Position numbers and translations under genes: made by a program. The notes under the pieces are model-generated. The model searched no databases and was not told the origin of the DNA. It saw nothing but the letters and a program-made list of their open reading frames with translations. Of a DNA stretch of 64,000 nucleotides, positions 1-9,219 are shown piece after piece (position 1 is the first letter of the stretch; the number at the start of each line of letters is the position of its first letter). Source of the DNA: Paludifilum halophilum (GTDB taxonomy: Bacteria; Bacillota; Bacilli; Thermoactinomycetales; DSM-45169); contig NZ_NOWF01000008.1 of the NCBI RefSeq assembly GCF_002245355.1, positions 62,001 through 126,000 on the forward strand, read 5' to 3'.

Positions 1-1082
1 ATGTTCCGGCGATTCGGCTGGCGGAGAGGTTGGTGGAGATCACGCCTCCGGGATTGAATAAGGTCTTTTATTCCGACAGTGGAGCGGAGGCGGTGGAAGT
101 AGCCATCAAAATGGCCTTTCTGTATTGGAAACGGATCGGGCGGCCGAAAAAAAGGATGTTTTTGAGTATGAAAAGCGCTTACCACGGCGATACGGTGGGA
201 GCGGTCAGTGTCGGAGGGATCGATCGGTTTCACGCGGCTTACGATGCTTTGCTGTTTCCGACGGAAAAGGTGGGCTATCCTTATCCTTACCGATATCCCG
301 GGAGTCCTGAAGCATGTGCCCAGGCGTCGCTGGAGGAATTGAGGCAAAAACTGGAGGAGAAAGGGGAGCAAATCGCCGGATTAATCCTGGAGCCGATGAT
401 TCAGGGGGCCGGCGGGATGGTGGTCATGCCCCCGGGCTTTTTGAAGGAAGTGGAGCGTTTATGCCGGGAATACGAGGTTCTGTTATTGGCGGATGAGGTG
501 GCGACCGGTTTCGGTCGAACCGGTGAGATGTTCGCCTGTGACCACGAACAGGTTCAGCCGGATCTCTTGACTGCGGCCAAGGGGATCACGGGAGGTTATC
601 TGCCAGTGGCGGCGACGTTGGCGACGGATGCCATCTATGAGGCTTTTTACGGGGATTACGAGGAGATGAAAACTTTTTTCCACGGACACTCGTATACGGG
701 AAATCAGTTGGGATGTGCCGCCGCCCTGGCCAATCTGGATTTATTTGAACGGGACGGACTGATTCAACGCATCCGGGAGAGCGGAGAAGCTTTGGACCGA
801 GCGTTTGAGCCTCTGCGTTGCCTGGAGCACGTGGGCGAGGTGCGCAGTCTGGGGTTGATGGCGGGGGTGGAACTGGTGCGGAATCGGGAGACCCGGGAGG
901 CTTATCCGGCAGAGGAACGGGTCGGTTTCCGGGTCTGTCAGCGGGCCAAGGAACGGGGGTTGATCACCCGTCCCCTGGGGGATGTGATCACGTTCCTGCC
1001 TCCGCTGTGCGTCGGTAAACAGGAGCTGTCGGAAATGGTGCAGATTCTGCACAGCGCGATCCGGGATGTGACGGAGAAGTGA
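1..1082 (+). CDS. bioA: Adenosylmethionine-8-amino-7-oxononanoate aminotransferase, 5' partial
   Basis: This PLP enzyme converts 7-keto-8-aminopelargonate to 7,8-diaminopelargonate, with SAM as amino donor, in biotin synthesis. The frame is open from base 3, so about 90-100 N-terminal residues lie outside the window. Visible class-III aminotransferase marks are the SDSGAEAVE segment, the PLP-ring aspartate in ADEVATGFGRTG, and the Schiff-base lysine in AAKGITGG (codon at 579-581). The stop overlaps the bioD start as GTGA, so the two are translationally coupled. An ATG at base 1 is in another frame and is not the start. Confidence 0.95.
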   Translation, partial: VPAIRLAERLVEITPPGLNKVFYSDSGAEAVEVAIKMAFLYWKRIGRPKKRMFLSMKSAYHGDTVGAVSVGGIDRFHAAYDALLFPTEKVGYPYPYRYPGSPEACAQASLEELRQKLEEKGEQIAGLILEPMIQGAGGMVVMPPGFLKEVERLCREYEVLLLADEVATGFGRTGEMFACDHEQVQPDLLTAAKGITGGYLPVAATLATDAIYEAFYGDYEEMKTFFHGHSYTGNQLGCAAALANLDLFERDGLIQRIRESGEALDRAFEPLRCLEHVGEVRSLGLMAGVELVRNRETREAYPAEERVGFRVCQRAKERGLITRPLGDVITFLPPLCVGKQELSEMVQILHSAIRDVTEK

Positions 1083-1792
1083 AGCGCCGTCGCGGCCTGT
1101 TTGTCACAGCTACGGATACCGAGGTGGGAAAAACAGTGGTGACAGCCGGTTTGGCGGCGCTGTTCCAGTCCTGCGGTCAACGCGTGCAAGTGGTGAAGCC
1201 GGTCCAGAGCGGCCACTCGGCAGAGGATCCTGAAGGAGATGCGATGCGGTTGAAGCAGTGGGCCCGCCTTGCTGAACCCGTGAATCGGATTGTTTTTCGC
1301 GCTTTTCAACAGCCGGTCTCCCCTTGGATGGCCGCCCGAATGGAAGGAGAGACCTTCGATGCGAAAAAGCTGGCGGAGGAGATCGGCGAAATCCCGGAGG
1401 ACCGGATCGTGCTGGTGGAAGGAGCCGGCGGACTGATGACTCCTTTGGGTGAAGGGTTTACCATCGCCGATTTTGCCCGGCTGATCGGTTTTCCGCTGCT
1501 GATCGTGGCCCGGCCGAATCTGGGGACTGTCAACCATACGGTTTTGACGGCGATGGCGGCCCGCCGTTACGGTCTCGAGCTGGCGGGGGTGGTGTTGAAC
1601 GGGTACCGACCGGACGAGGAAGATCCCAGTCTGCAACACAACCCGGAGTTGATCCGGTCCTTCGGTGGAGTCGATATTCTCGGGCGCCTCCCTTGGATCC
1701 GGGAGATCTCGGCGGATACATTGCAAAAAACGATGGAAGAACATATCGACCGGCGGCGGTTGTTGGAAGCAGTCGGGGCGGAGATAGGATGA
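1079..1792 (+). CDS. bioD: Dethiobiotin synthetase
   Basis: ATP-dependent enzyme that closes the ureido ring, turning 7,8-diaminopelargonate plus CO2 into dethiobiotin. It has 237 residues, normal for the family. The N-terminus carries the variant P-loop TATDTEVGKT (about residues 9-18), followed by KPVQSG and the later VEGAGGLMTP motif typical of BioD. The GTG start overlaps the bioA stop by 4 nt. A 67-nt gap separates it from bioF. Third gene product in order after BioF and BioA in the pathway. Confidence 0.95.
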   Translation: MKRRRGLFVTATDTEVGKTVVTAGLAALFQSCGQRVQVVKPVQSGHSAEDPEGDAMRLKQWARLAEPVNRIVFRAFQQPVSPWMAARMEGETFDAKKLAEEIGEIPEDRIVLVEGAGGLMTPLGEGFTIADFARLIGFPLLIVARPNLGTVNHTVLTAMAARRYGLELAGVVLNGYRPDEEDPSLQHNPELIRSFGGVDILGRLPWIREISADTLQKTMEEHIDRRRLLEAVGAEIG

Positions 1793-1859
1793 AGAGCGGT
1801 AAGAAGTCTTCGGAGCCTGGCACGAGCCGGGTCGCAGGGAAATCGCGGGAGGGGATACG

Positions 1860-3059
1860 GTGAGCGGAAGCGCTTGGGATCGTTCCCTCAGAGAGCAACT
1901 GGAAACATGGGACCGGGAGGACCGGCTTCGCAAGCTCCAGGCAACGGAGGGCGCTCAAGTTCCTGTTGTACAGCGGGGAGGAAAACGATTGCTCAATTGT
2001 TCCTCCAACAATTATCTGGGCTTGGCGGACCATCCTCGGATTAAGGAGGCGGCGAGGCAATCCTGCCTTTCGGGCAACGGATCGACCGCTTCCCGCCTAA
2101 TCGTCGGTCATGATTCCCGAATCGAAGCGTTGGAGGCAAAAGTGGCCGCATGGAAAGGGACGGAGTCCGCCTTGCTCCTCGGGAGCGGCTATATGGCCAA
2201 CATAGGAGTTCTCTCTGCTCTGCTGCAAAGGGGAGACGCTGTGTTCAGCGACCGGTACAATCATGCCAGCATCATCGACGGAATCCGGTTGAGCCGGGCG
2301 GAAAGTTACCGCTATCGGCACCGGGACATGGATCACCTGGAATCCGGGTTGAAAAAATCCCTGCGGAAAAATCATCGGCGCCGAATGATCGTGACTGACA
2401 CCGTGTTCAGCATGGATGGAGATACCGCTCCGATGCGGGAGTTGGTTCGGTTGAAGGAACGGTACGGGGCGGCGCTGATAGTGGATGAAGCCCACGGGAC
2501 AGGGGTGTACGGCCATCGGGGAGAAGGGTATGCGGCTGATGCAGGGGTGGCGGAGCAGGTCGACCTGCATGTGGGTACCTTCAGCAAAGCCTTTGGTGCC
2601 TATGGAGCCTATGTGGCAGGCCGCCGGGACTGGATTCGTTACTTGGTGAACGCCTGCCGCCCTTTCATTTATACGACAGCTCTGCCCCCGACGGTGGTGG
2701 GAGCTGTCGACGCCGCTCTGGATATCGTTTCCCGGTCGGATGATCGGCGACGGGCTCTGAAGGCCAAAGGAGACAGGTTTCGCCGGGAGTTGCGGCGGAT
2801 GGGTCTGGATACGGCGGATTCCACCACCCCGATCATTCCCGTGATCACCGGGGATAATACACGCACCCTCGCTTTCAGTCGGGCCCTGGAGGATCAGGGG
2901 GTGCTGGCGGTCGCCATTCGCCCGCCGACAGTGCCGGAAGGAACCGGGAGACTGCGATTTTCCCTGATGGCCAACCACCGGGATGAGGACCTGGAACAGG
3001 CGCTCTCGGTGATTGAACAGACGGCGGAAGAAACGGGGGTGAAACCAAATGGGCAGTGA
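1860..3059 (+). CDS. bioF: 8-amino-7-oxononanoate synthase
   Basis: PLP enzyme condensing pimeloyl-ACP (or -CoA) with L-alanine to form 7-keto-8-aminopelargonate, the first step of biotin ring assembly. It has 399 residues. Alpha-oxoamine synthase hallmarks are SNNYLGLADHP near the N-terminus, DEAHGTGVYG (PLP aspartate and histidine), and the Schiff-base lysine at about residue 243 in TFSKAFGAYG. The GTG start is chosen because GGGAGGGG lies 5 nt upstream. Its 3' end overlaps the next gene by 11 nt, consistent with one operon. Confidence 0.95.
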   Translation: MSGSAWDRSLREQLETWDREDRLRKLQATEGAQVPVVQRGGKRLLNCSSNNYLGLADHPRIKEAARQSCLSGNGSTASRLIVGHDSRIEALEAKVAAWKGTESALLLGSGYMANIGVLSALLQRGDAVFSDRYNHASIIDGIRLSRAESYRYRHRDMDHLESGLKKSLRKNHRRRMIVTDTVFSMDGDTAPMRELVRLKERYGAALIVDEAHGTGVYGHRGEGYAADAGVAEQVDLHVGTFSKAFGAYGAYVAGRRDWIRYLVNACRPFIYTTALPPTVVGAVDAALDIVSRSDDRRRALKAKGDRFRRELRRMGLDTADSTTPIIPVITGDNTRTLAFSRALEDQGVLAVAIRPPTVPEGTGRLRFSLMANHRDEDLEQALSVIEQTAEETGVKPNGQ

Positions 3060-3783
3060 AAGGCGCGCATTTTTGTGGATTCCGGGGTGGGGAGCCGATT
3101 CCGGTGTATGGTCGGCGGAACGAAGGCGGTGGAACGCTCCGGGGGATTGGCATCTGACGGTGAATTGGACTTCCCTCGATCGCCCGGAGTCCGTCCGGGA
3201 GATCGTATGGAAAGCGTTACACCGGCTTTCCGGAATCCCCGTTTATATTCTCGGCTGGTCGATGGGGGCGATGGCGGCCCTGGAGGCGGCTCTGTCAAGG
3301 CCCGAGGGAATTCGGGGCCTTTATCTGGCGGGGGCCGCTCCGCAGTTCCGGTATTCCCGGGATTACCCCGCAGGGTGGCGGGACCGGGTGTTGGTACAGA
3401 TGCGGCGCCGGTTGGTATCGGACCTTCCGAAAGTGTTGGCCGCTTTTGACCGGCGGATGTTTAGTCGATGGGAGTGTGTGGACGGCTGGTTTGAACAATG
3501 GCGGCGGGAGGGACGTCCAAGAATGATGAATGTCGGAGACCTGTCAGCGGGCTTGGAGTATCTTCGCCGTTTTTCCATTGTGAAAGAGGTCTCCCGGCTC
3601 CGTGTACCGGTGCATCTCCTCCACGGAGGGGAGGATGTGATCGCTCCTCTTCAGGGGGCGGATCTCCTGGCTGAGCGGTTACCGGAGGGTCGGCTGACGA
3701 TCTGGGAAAAGGCGGGCCATTTGCCCTTTTGGACCCAACCGGAGCGGTTTCATCAGTGGTTGAAGGAGCGGATCGAATCTTGA
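3049..3783 (+). CDS. bioH: Pimeloyl-ACP methyl ester esterase, BioH-like alpha/beta hydrolase
   Basis: Probable carboxylesterase that removes the methyl group from pimeloyl-ACP methyl ester, ending the BioC-initiated pimelate synthesis. It has 244 residues. The nucleophile elbow is LGWSMGAM (Ser about 71). The expected acid lies in LLHGGEDVIAP and the base in KAGHLPFW near the C-terminus, giving a complete catalytic triad. GWS-x-G is the BioH form of the elbow. It sits between bioF and bioC with overlaps on both sides, which strongly supports this role. A BioG-type enzyme doing the same job is less likely given the full alpha/beta-hydrolase layout. Confidence 0.85.
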   Translation: MGSERRAFLWIPGWGADSGVWSAERRRWNAPGDWHLTVNWTSLDRPESVREIVWKALHRLSGIPVYILGWSMGAMAALEAALSRPEGIRGLYLAGAAPQFRYSRDYPAGWRDRVLVQMRRRLVSDLPKVLAAFDRRMFSRWECVDGWFEQWRREGRPRMMNVGDLSAGLEYLRRFSIVKEVSRLRVPVHLLHGGEDVIAPLQGADLLAERLPEGRLTIWEKAGHLPFWTQPERFHQWLKERIES

Positions 3784-4622
3784 ATCCGGAACTGGATAAG
3801 AACAGGGTGGCTCGTCGGTTTAACCGGCATGCCCACAGCTACGACCAACATGCTGTCGTTCAAAAGCGGATGGCCCGGCGGATCGCCGGCACCCTGAAGC
3901 AACGGAAACCCGAGGCTTCAGAGATTTTGGAGATCGGGTGCGGCACCGGATATCTGACGGAACAACTCTTGGCACAATACCCTGAAGCCCGCCTGACAGC
4001 CGTCGATTTGGCTCCGGAGATGGTGGAAGCGGCACAGAAGCGGACCCGGGGAAACCCCTGGATCCGGTGGGTTCAAGGGGATGCCGAGGATATGGACGAG
4101 CCGGAACAGGCTTACGATGTCATCGTATCCAATGCGGCGATGCAGTGGTTTATCGCACCAGAACAAACGGTAGAAAAGTGGAAACGTTCGCTAAAACCGG
4201 AGGGTTGGTTGGTCTGTTCCACCTTTGGCCCGGATACATTCCGGGAGCTACACACCGTTTATCGGTCGGTGGAGGAGAAGCACCGGCTCCGTGTCTCTCA
4301 CCACGGGCTTTCCCTCCGTTCTCCGGAGGAGTGGGAGAGCCTTTTCCGTGCCGCCGGATTCACCGACATACAAGCTCTGGCTTGGCGGGAGGAGGTCCTG
4401 TATGAAAGCTGTCTCGATTTTTTACGTTCCGTTCAGCGGATCGGCGCCGGTTACAGCCCGCCTGTCGGCCGTTCGGCGGGACTGCAGCGGAAGCTGCTCC
4501 AAGAGGTGATCCACCGGTACGATCGGGAATATCGGATGGGAAACCGCGTCGTCGCCACCTACCAGCCGATACAACTGTCCGGACGCCCTGCCGGCCGGTC
4601 GGTGTCATCGAGGAAGAGATGA
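3780..4622 (+). CDS. bioC: Malonyl-ACP O-methyltransferase
   Basis: SAM-dependent methyltransferase that methylates the free carboxyl of malonyl-ACP so that fatty-acid synthase can build the pimeloyl chain. It has 280 residues. The BioC N-terminal signature (FNRHAHSYDQHAVVQ) is followed by the SAM-binding loop LEIGCGTG at about residues 50-57. The TTG start at 3780 overlaps the preceding stop as TTGA and has AAGGAG 11 nt upstream. An in-frame TTG at 3729 would add non-conserved residues inside bioH. No bioW-like gene is seen here, fitting the methyl-ester route. Confidence 0.92.
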   Translation: MNPELDKNRVARRFNRHAHSYDQHAVVQKRMARRIAGTLKQRKPEASEILEIGCGTGYLTEQLLAQYPEARLTAVDLAPEMVEAAQKRTRGNPWIRWVQGDAEDMDEPEQAYDVIVSNAAMQWFIAPEQTVEKWKRSLKPEGWLVCSTFGPDTFRELHTVYRSVEEKHRLRVSHHGLSLRSPEEWESLFRAAGFTDIQALAWREEVLYESCLDFLRSVQRIGAGYSPPVGRSAGLQRKLLQEVIHRYDREYRMGNRVVATYQPIQLSGRPAGRSVSSRKR

Positions 4623-4641
4623 AATAGGGAGGAGAAAAGAG

Positions 4642-5649
4642 ATGGTCCAAACGATAAAAACAGCGGCTAACCGCTGGGAGCGGCTGGCGGATAAAGCCCT
4701 GTCGGGGGAACGGTTGTCCCGGGAAGAAGGGGTGTCAGTGCTGCAATCGGAGGACGACGAACTTCTGTCCCTGCTCCATGCGGCTTTTCGCGTCCGCCGG
4801 CATACGTTCGGAAAAAAAGTGAAGCTGAACATGATCGTTAACGCCAAAAGCGGTCTCTGCCCCGAAAACTGCGGTTACTGTTCCCAGTCGATCGTTTCCC
4901 AAGCTCCCATCGAAAAGTATTCGTTCCTGGAAAAGGACGTGTTGGTGGCGGGAGCCCGGGAAGCGTCGGAACGAAAAGCCGGAACCTATTGTATCGTCGC
5001 CAGCGGAAGGGGTCCCAGCAACCGGGAGGTGGAGGAAGTGGTCGCCGCTGTCCGGGAGATCAAACAGGAGATGAACATGAAAATCTGCGCCTGTCTGGGC
5101 ATTCTCACCGATCAGCAGGCGAACCGGCTGAAGGAAGCCGGGGTGGACCGATATAACCACAACCTGAACACCAGCGCCGACCATCATGCCAACATTACAA
5201 CATCCCACACCTATGAAGACCGGGTGCGCACAGTCAAAGCGGCGAAAAAAGCGGGAATCTCCCCTTGTTCCGGCTGTATCGTCGGCATGGGTGAAACCGA
5301 TGAACAGATTGTAGATATCGCGTATGAATTAAGGGACCTGGATGCCGACTCCATCCCGGTCAACTTTCTGCACGCCATTCCGGGGACTCCCCTGGAAGGG
5401 ATGGATGAGCTGGATCCGCGCCGCTGTCTGAAGGTGTTGGCTTTGTTCCGGTTCATCTGTCCGACCAAAGAGATTCGTGTCTCCGGGGGACGGGAGATCC
5501 AACTGGGAACGCTTCAACCCCTGGCTCTCTATCCGGCCAACGCTCTCTTCGTCGGCGACTATTTGACCACAGAAGGGCAAGTGGCCCAAGAGGATCACCG
5601 GTTGATCCGGGATTTGGGATTTGTGATCGAAGAGTGCGCTAATACCTGA
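4642..5649 (+). CDS. bioB: Biotin synthase
   Basis: Radical-SAM enzyme that inserts sulfur into dethiobiotin. It has 335 residues. The radical-SAM [4Fe-4S] motif CPENCGYC is at Cys73, Cys77 and Cys80, followed by SQS as in other BioB proteins. Later conserved blocks include CACLG and YNHNLNTS. GGAGGAGAAAAG precedes the ATG. It is the last gene of the operon and is followed by a weak terminator-like hairpin. Confidence 0.96.
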   Translation: MVQTIKTAANRWERLADKALSGERLSREEGVSVLQSEDDELLSLLHAAFRVRRHTFGKKVKLNMIVNAKSGLCPENCGYCSQSIVSQAPIEKYSFLEKDVLVAGAREASERKAGTYCIVASGRGPSNREVEEVVAAVREIKQEMNMKICACLGILTDQQANRLKEAGVDRYNHNLNTSADHHANITTSHTYEDRVRTVKAAKKAGISPCSGCIVGMGETDEQIVDIAYELRDLDADSIPVNFLHAIPGTPLEGMDELDPRRCLKVLALFRFICPTKEIRVSGGREIQLGTLQPLALYPANALFVGDYLTTEGQVAQEDHRLIRDLGFVIEECANT

Positions 5650-5736
5650 TGATTGGATAATCAACAGTCCTGATTGATCATGTGAAGGTTGAGTCTCCGG
5701 AAAATCCACTCCCCCCATGACGGGAATCGTGATCTA

Positions 5737-5757
5737 TCCCTCTTGAGGGGGTTTTTT
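5737..5757 (+). terminator. Weak terminator-like hairpin after bioB
   Basis: CCCT-CTTG-AGGG followed by a run of six T lies about 90 nt after the bioB stop. The stem is short, so this is a weak intrinsic terminator candidate for the biotin operon. Confidence 0.4.
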
Positions 5758-5881
5758 CATGGAAAACAAAGAATCCGGTTTTATGCCCGTAAATATTTAA
5801 ATCGTATGATTAATCTCAAAACGTAGACTCTTATTGTTAAGTATGGTAGGGTGTATGATGCCATTTTTAAGAAAGGAGAGA

Positions 5882-6136
5882 ATGCTTCATGAGCAAACAG
5901 TGCCGAAAAAGCTGGAGCAAAAAGTGGATGCGGAACTGACAGTCGACGGGATGAAGATCAACTTGAAAGAGGACCTGACCACCAAAGTGAAGGGTGAGGT
6001 GGAAGAAATCAAGGTTCCATCAAAAGTAAAAGAGAATGCTAAAGAGATGGAAATGCCGGAAATGCCTGAAGGGATGGAAGATATGGAGGATATGCCACCC
6101 ATGGAAGAAGAACCTCCCATGGACTCGCCGCAGTAA
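5882..6136 (+). CDS. Small acidic Met/Glu/Pro-rich hypothetical protein
   Basis: No family is recognised. The 84-residue product has a mixed charged N-terminal half and a low-complexity acidic tail made of repeats such as MPEMPEGMEDMEDMPP. No signal peptide or membrane segment is visible. The start is uncertain: AAAGGAGAG ends only 1 nt before the ATG at 5882, which is too close, while in-frame codons at 5834 (TTG) and 5900 (GTG) are alternatives. It lies 22 nt upstream of the exported amidase and could be co-transcribed with it. Confidence 0.5.
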   Translation: MLHEQTVPKKLEQKVDAELTVDGMKINLKEDLTTKVKGEVEEIKVPSKVKENAKEMEMPEMPEGMEDMEDMPPMEEEPPMDSPQ

Positions 6137-6158
6137 AAATGGATGAAAGGGGTTCTGT

Positions 6159-9080
6159 ATGTTTACTTCCAAGCAGTTGTGGGGGATGGGAATCGTCGGC
6201 GGCCTGACTTTTTTGTCTCTCTTGTTCGTCCCGGTGTTTCCGGACTCCACCGCCCAGCCGCAAGCAGTGAAAACGAAGACCGATGAAATCCATCACCGGA
6301 CGCCCGGGGATTTCGCTGAGGGAAAAACCAAAAACATGGAAATCGAACCCCGGGGGAAGAAAGGGATTCTGACCCTCCAGGGATCACAGAAAGAAGGGGA
6401 ATACATCTCGCCGGCGATCCGGTCGGACATCGATTTTACTGCCGTGGGGGTTCACTGGATGGATCAAACTTCCGGGAAGGCGGAACACCGGCATGAGGAA
6501 GAAGCGACCCGGCTGTTCTTGCGCACATCCAAGGATGGAGACGATTGGTCCGATTGGCGGGAGATCCATGTGGGACATGCCCAAGGACCGGATCATATGA
6601 AAAATGAAGAAACCTTCGGCGATCTCTTGTTCCAAAGCGGTCGGTACATGCAATACAAGGTCGAGATGGAATCGCATCAAGGGAAGACCCCCCGCCTGTC
6701 CGACCTGAAGCTGACCGCCCTCAACTCCAAAGAGGACGCTTCTGCCGCTGACGCGAAGGAGCAGCAAGTATCCTTTGCCCGGTGGATGGCACAAACGGCG
6801 AAAGCGTCTGTGGAGCGACCGGATGTGGTCAGCCGGGAGGAGTGGGGTGCGGACGAATCTCTCCGTTACAAAGATGACGGATCGGAGGACTGGCCGAGGG
6901 AGTACGCCGACGAAGTCACCCACCTGTCCGTCCATCACACGGAAACCCCCAACGATGATGAGGAAAACGGTATCAGCCCCGCAGAGCGGATGCGGAGTAT
7001 TTACTATTACCACGCCAAGACGCGGGGCTGGGGCGATATCGGTTACAATGCCATCATCGGCTATGACGGCAAGGTTTATGAAGGACGAAAAGGAAAGGAC
7101 AACGACGTATTAACCCCCGGCGTAGTCGGAGCCCATACCTACAGTTTCAATCATGGGGCCTTCGGAGTTTCCCTGATGGGGGATTTCGAGGAATCACAGC
7201 TGCCGGGTCACATGCGGGAATCCCTGGTCGATCTTTTGGCTTACCAGGCGGACCTGCACACGATCGATCCCCAGGGGAAAGCGGATTACATCCGGGACTA
7301 CGAGTATGACGATCCCAATGTTCCCGAAAGGGATGAAGACGTTCCTACACTGCAGGGCCACCAGGACTTTCCCCGGGCCAGCACCGCCTGTCCCGGTCAG
7401 TTCACCCACAGTGACCTGGACAACATCCGCCGGGACGTGGCCGCCCAGTTGGAAGGGGAGCAGGGGATCGTGACAGTGGATAACACCGACCCGGCCAATC
7501 AAGCCGAGGGAAATTGGGTAAAGTCCACCAATGTCTCCGGCTACTACGGATCCAACTACCAGGCGAATGACAGCGGCTCGGGGGCGGATACTTTCACCTG
7601 GAACTTCGATCTTCCCGAGACCGGGGAATATCGGGTTTCGGTTTACTATACTGCGGCTTTCGATCGGGCGACGGATGCCCCCTATGAGATTCATACTCAA
7701 GACGGTCCGGTCACGAAAAAAGTGAACCAGCAGGAAAACGGCAGTACCTGGATAGAGCTGGGTACGTACTCCTTCGATGCCGGTTCCAACCGGATCGTCC
7801 AGACGGATGATGCCGACGGATATGTCATCGCCGACGGCGTCCGGCTGGAAAAGGTGGAGAGCGAAGACCCCTCTCCTGAACCCGAAATTTCGATCATCGA
7901 CAACGCCGATTCCGGTTCCATCTCCTCTGCGGGGAACTGGCCCACTTCCACCAACGTAAGCGGCTATTACGGGGATAACTACCAGCCCAACGCCGCAGGT
8001 TCCGGCGATGACACCTTTACCTGGAACTTTGATCCGCCGGAAACCGGCGTCTACCGGGTATCTGTTCATTACACGGCGGCCTCCGACCGGGCCAGCGACG
8101 CTCCTTACACCGTCGAGTACGCAGACGGCCAAACCACTCAGCGGATCGACCAGCGAACAAACGGAGGTGAATGGGTGGATCTGGGTTCTTTCCACTTTGA
8201 AAAGGGAAGCCCCGGCAAGGTGACCCTCACCGATGACGCTGACGGGTACGTGATCGCCGACGCCGTCCGGTTCGAACGGGAATCCGGCGTGGTGATCAGC
8301 GACAATGCCCGCTCCGACAACGAAGGGGTGGGTGCTTGGAAAGATTCCAACAACGTTTCCGGTTACTACGGCTCCAATTACCAGTACGATTATAAAGGGG
8401 ACGGCAGCCACACCTTCACCTGGAACCTGGATATCCCCGAGACTGGGTACTACAAAGTGTACGCCAAGCACCTCTCCCATACCGACCGGGCCACCGACGC
8501 TCCCTATACCGTCCATCACGGGGAGGGCGAGACCGTTCAGCGGATCAACCAGCAAAAAAACAGCGGTGAATGGGTGGAGCTGGGTACCTTCCGCTTTGAC
8601 GAAGGAACCGGCAATAAGGTGGTTCTCTCCGACGATGCCGACGGCATTGTTGTGGCCGACGCAGTGAAGCTGGAACCGGCCCCGGTGACCGTCACCGCCG
8701 ATAACGCCGATGACAGCAGTGAAGCGGATGGGGCCTGGAAACCATCCAACAATGTCTCCGGCTACAACGGGGTCGACTACCAATACGACTATAAAGGGGA
8801 TGGAAGTCATACCTTCACCTGGAACTTCGACATCCCCGAAAGCGGCTCGTATAAAGTGTATGTGAAGTATCTCTCCCATACGGACCGGGCCACCGACGCC
8901 CCTTACACCATCCATCACCGGGACGGGTCGACGACCCAGAACGTGGACCAGCGTTCCAACGGGAGTCGGTGGGTTTCCGTCGGGACCTACACCTTTGACC
9001 AAGGCAAGGGAAAAGTGGTCCTTTCCGATGATGCCGATGGAATCGTGGTGGCGGATGCCGTCCGGTTGGTCAAAGAATAA
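6159..9080 (+). CDS. Exported PGRP/N-acetylmuramoyl-L-alanine amidase with four golvesin-like C-terminal repeats
   Basis: Predicted secreted peptidoglycan hydrolase of 973 residues. An N-terminal hydrophobic signal (about residues 7-32) is followed by a linker region. The amidase_2/PGRP domain spans about residues 215-425. Zinc-ligand candidates include the His pair in LSVHHTET and the His/Cys region GHQDFPRASTACPG. Four tandem copies of about 130 residues then run to the C-terminus, each with W..S.NVSGY.G..Y, FTWN.D.PE.G.Y and DDADG.V.ADAVR. These resemble golvesin/xanthan-lyase-type carbohydrate-binding domains and probably anchor the enzyme to wall or exopolysaccharide. Autolysis, sporulation or antagonism are all possible roles. 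Confidence 0.85.
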   Translation: MFTSKQLWGMGIVGGLTFLSLLFVPVFPDSTAQPQAVKTKTDEIHHRTPGDFAEGKTKNMEIEPRGKKGILTLQGSQKEGEYISPAIRSDIDFTAVGVHWMDQTSGKAEHRHEEEATRLFLRTSKDGDDWSDWREIHVGHAQGPDHMKNEETFGDLLFQSGRYMQYKVEMESHQGKTPRLSDLKLTALNSKEDASAADAKEQQVSFARWMAQTAKASVERPDVVSREEWGADESLRYKDDGSEDWPREYADEVTHLSVHHTETPNDDEENGISPAERMRSIYYYHAKTRGWGDIGYNAIIGYDGKVYEGRKGKDNDVLTPGVVGAHTYSFNHGAFGVSLMGDFEESQLPGHMRESLVDLLAYQADLHTIDPQGKADYIRDYEYDDPNVPERDEDVPTLQGHQDFPRASTACPGQFTHSDLDNIRRDVAAQLEGEQGIVTVDNTDPANQAEGNWVKSTNVSGYYGSNYQANDSGSGADTFTWNFDLPETGEYRVSVYYTAAFDRATDAPYEIHTQDGPVTKKVNQQENGSTWIELGTYSFDAGSNRIVQTDDADGYVIADGVRLEKVESEDPSPEPEISIIDNADSGSISSAGNWPTSTNVSGYYGDNYQPNAAGSGDDTFTWNFDPPETGVYRVSVHYTAASDRASDAPYTVEYADGQTTQRIDQRTNGGEWVDLGSFHFEKGSPGKVTLTDDADGYVIADAVRFERESGVVISDNARSDNEGVGAWKDSNNVSGYYGSNYQYDYKGDGSHTFTWNLDIPETGYYKVYAKHLSHTDRATDAPYTVHHGEGETVQRINQQKNSGEWVELGTFRFDEGTGNKVVLSDDADGIVVADAVKLEPAPVTVTADNADDSSEADGAWKPSNNVSGYNGVDYQYDYKGDGSHTFTWNFDIPESGSYKVYVKYLSHTDRATDAPYTIHHRDGSTTQNVDQRSNGSRWVSVGTYTFDQGKGKVVLSDDADGIVVADAVRLVKE
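7470..9077 (+). repeat. Four in-frame golvesin-like domain repeats
   Basis: Approximate units are 7470-7860, 7893-8280, 8292-8680 and 8691-9077. Units 3 and 4 are the most alike at nucleotide level (for example CAGTACGATTATAAAGGGGA versus CAATACGACTATAAAGGGGA), which suggests a recent internal duplication. Confidence 0.8.
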
Positions 9081-9159
9081 AATAATCCTTTCGACCTACA
9101 AAAATCAGGACTTCAGAAGGGATTTAACGAAATCTATCGAATGGTGTAAATAGAGGAAT

Positions 9160-9193
9160 AACAAAGGAGGCCATTGCGGCCTCCTTTGTTGTT
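9160..9193 (+). terminator. Long hairpin between the amidase and rhs genes
   Basis: A perfect 13-bp stem (AACAAAGGAGGCC at 9160-9172 with its complement at 9178-9190) encloses a 5-nt loop. The trailing sequence is GTTGCCC rather than a T tract, though the descending arm ends TTTGTTGTT. It probably ends amidase transcription. Confidence 0.6.
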
Positions 9194-9219
9194 GCCCAAA
9201 AACCGGAAAGGAGAGAGCG

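Noticed and set aside
3729-3779. Longer bioC start at TTG 3729
   Set aside because: It adds 17 residues inside bioH that do not resemble BioC, while TTG 3780 has an SD and the family N-terminus.
7194-9002. 602-codon minus-strand frame opposite the golvesin repeats
   Set aside because: Its repeats are the reverse complement of the domain repeats; no start context or domain. Shadow frame.
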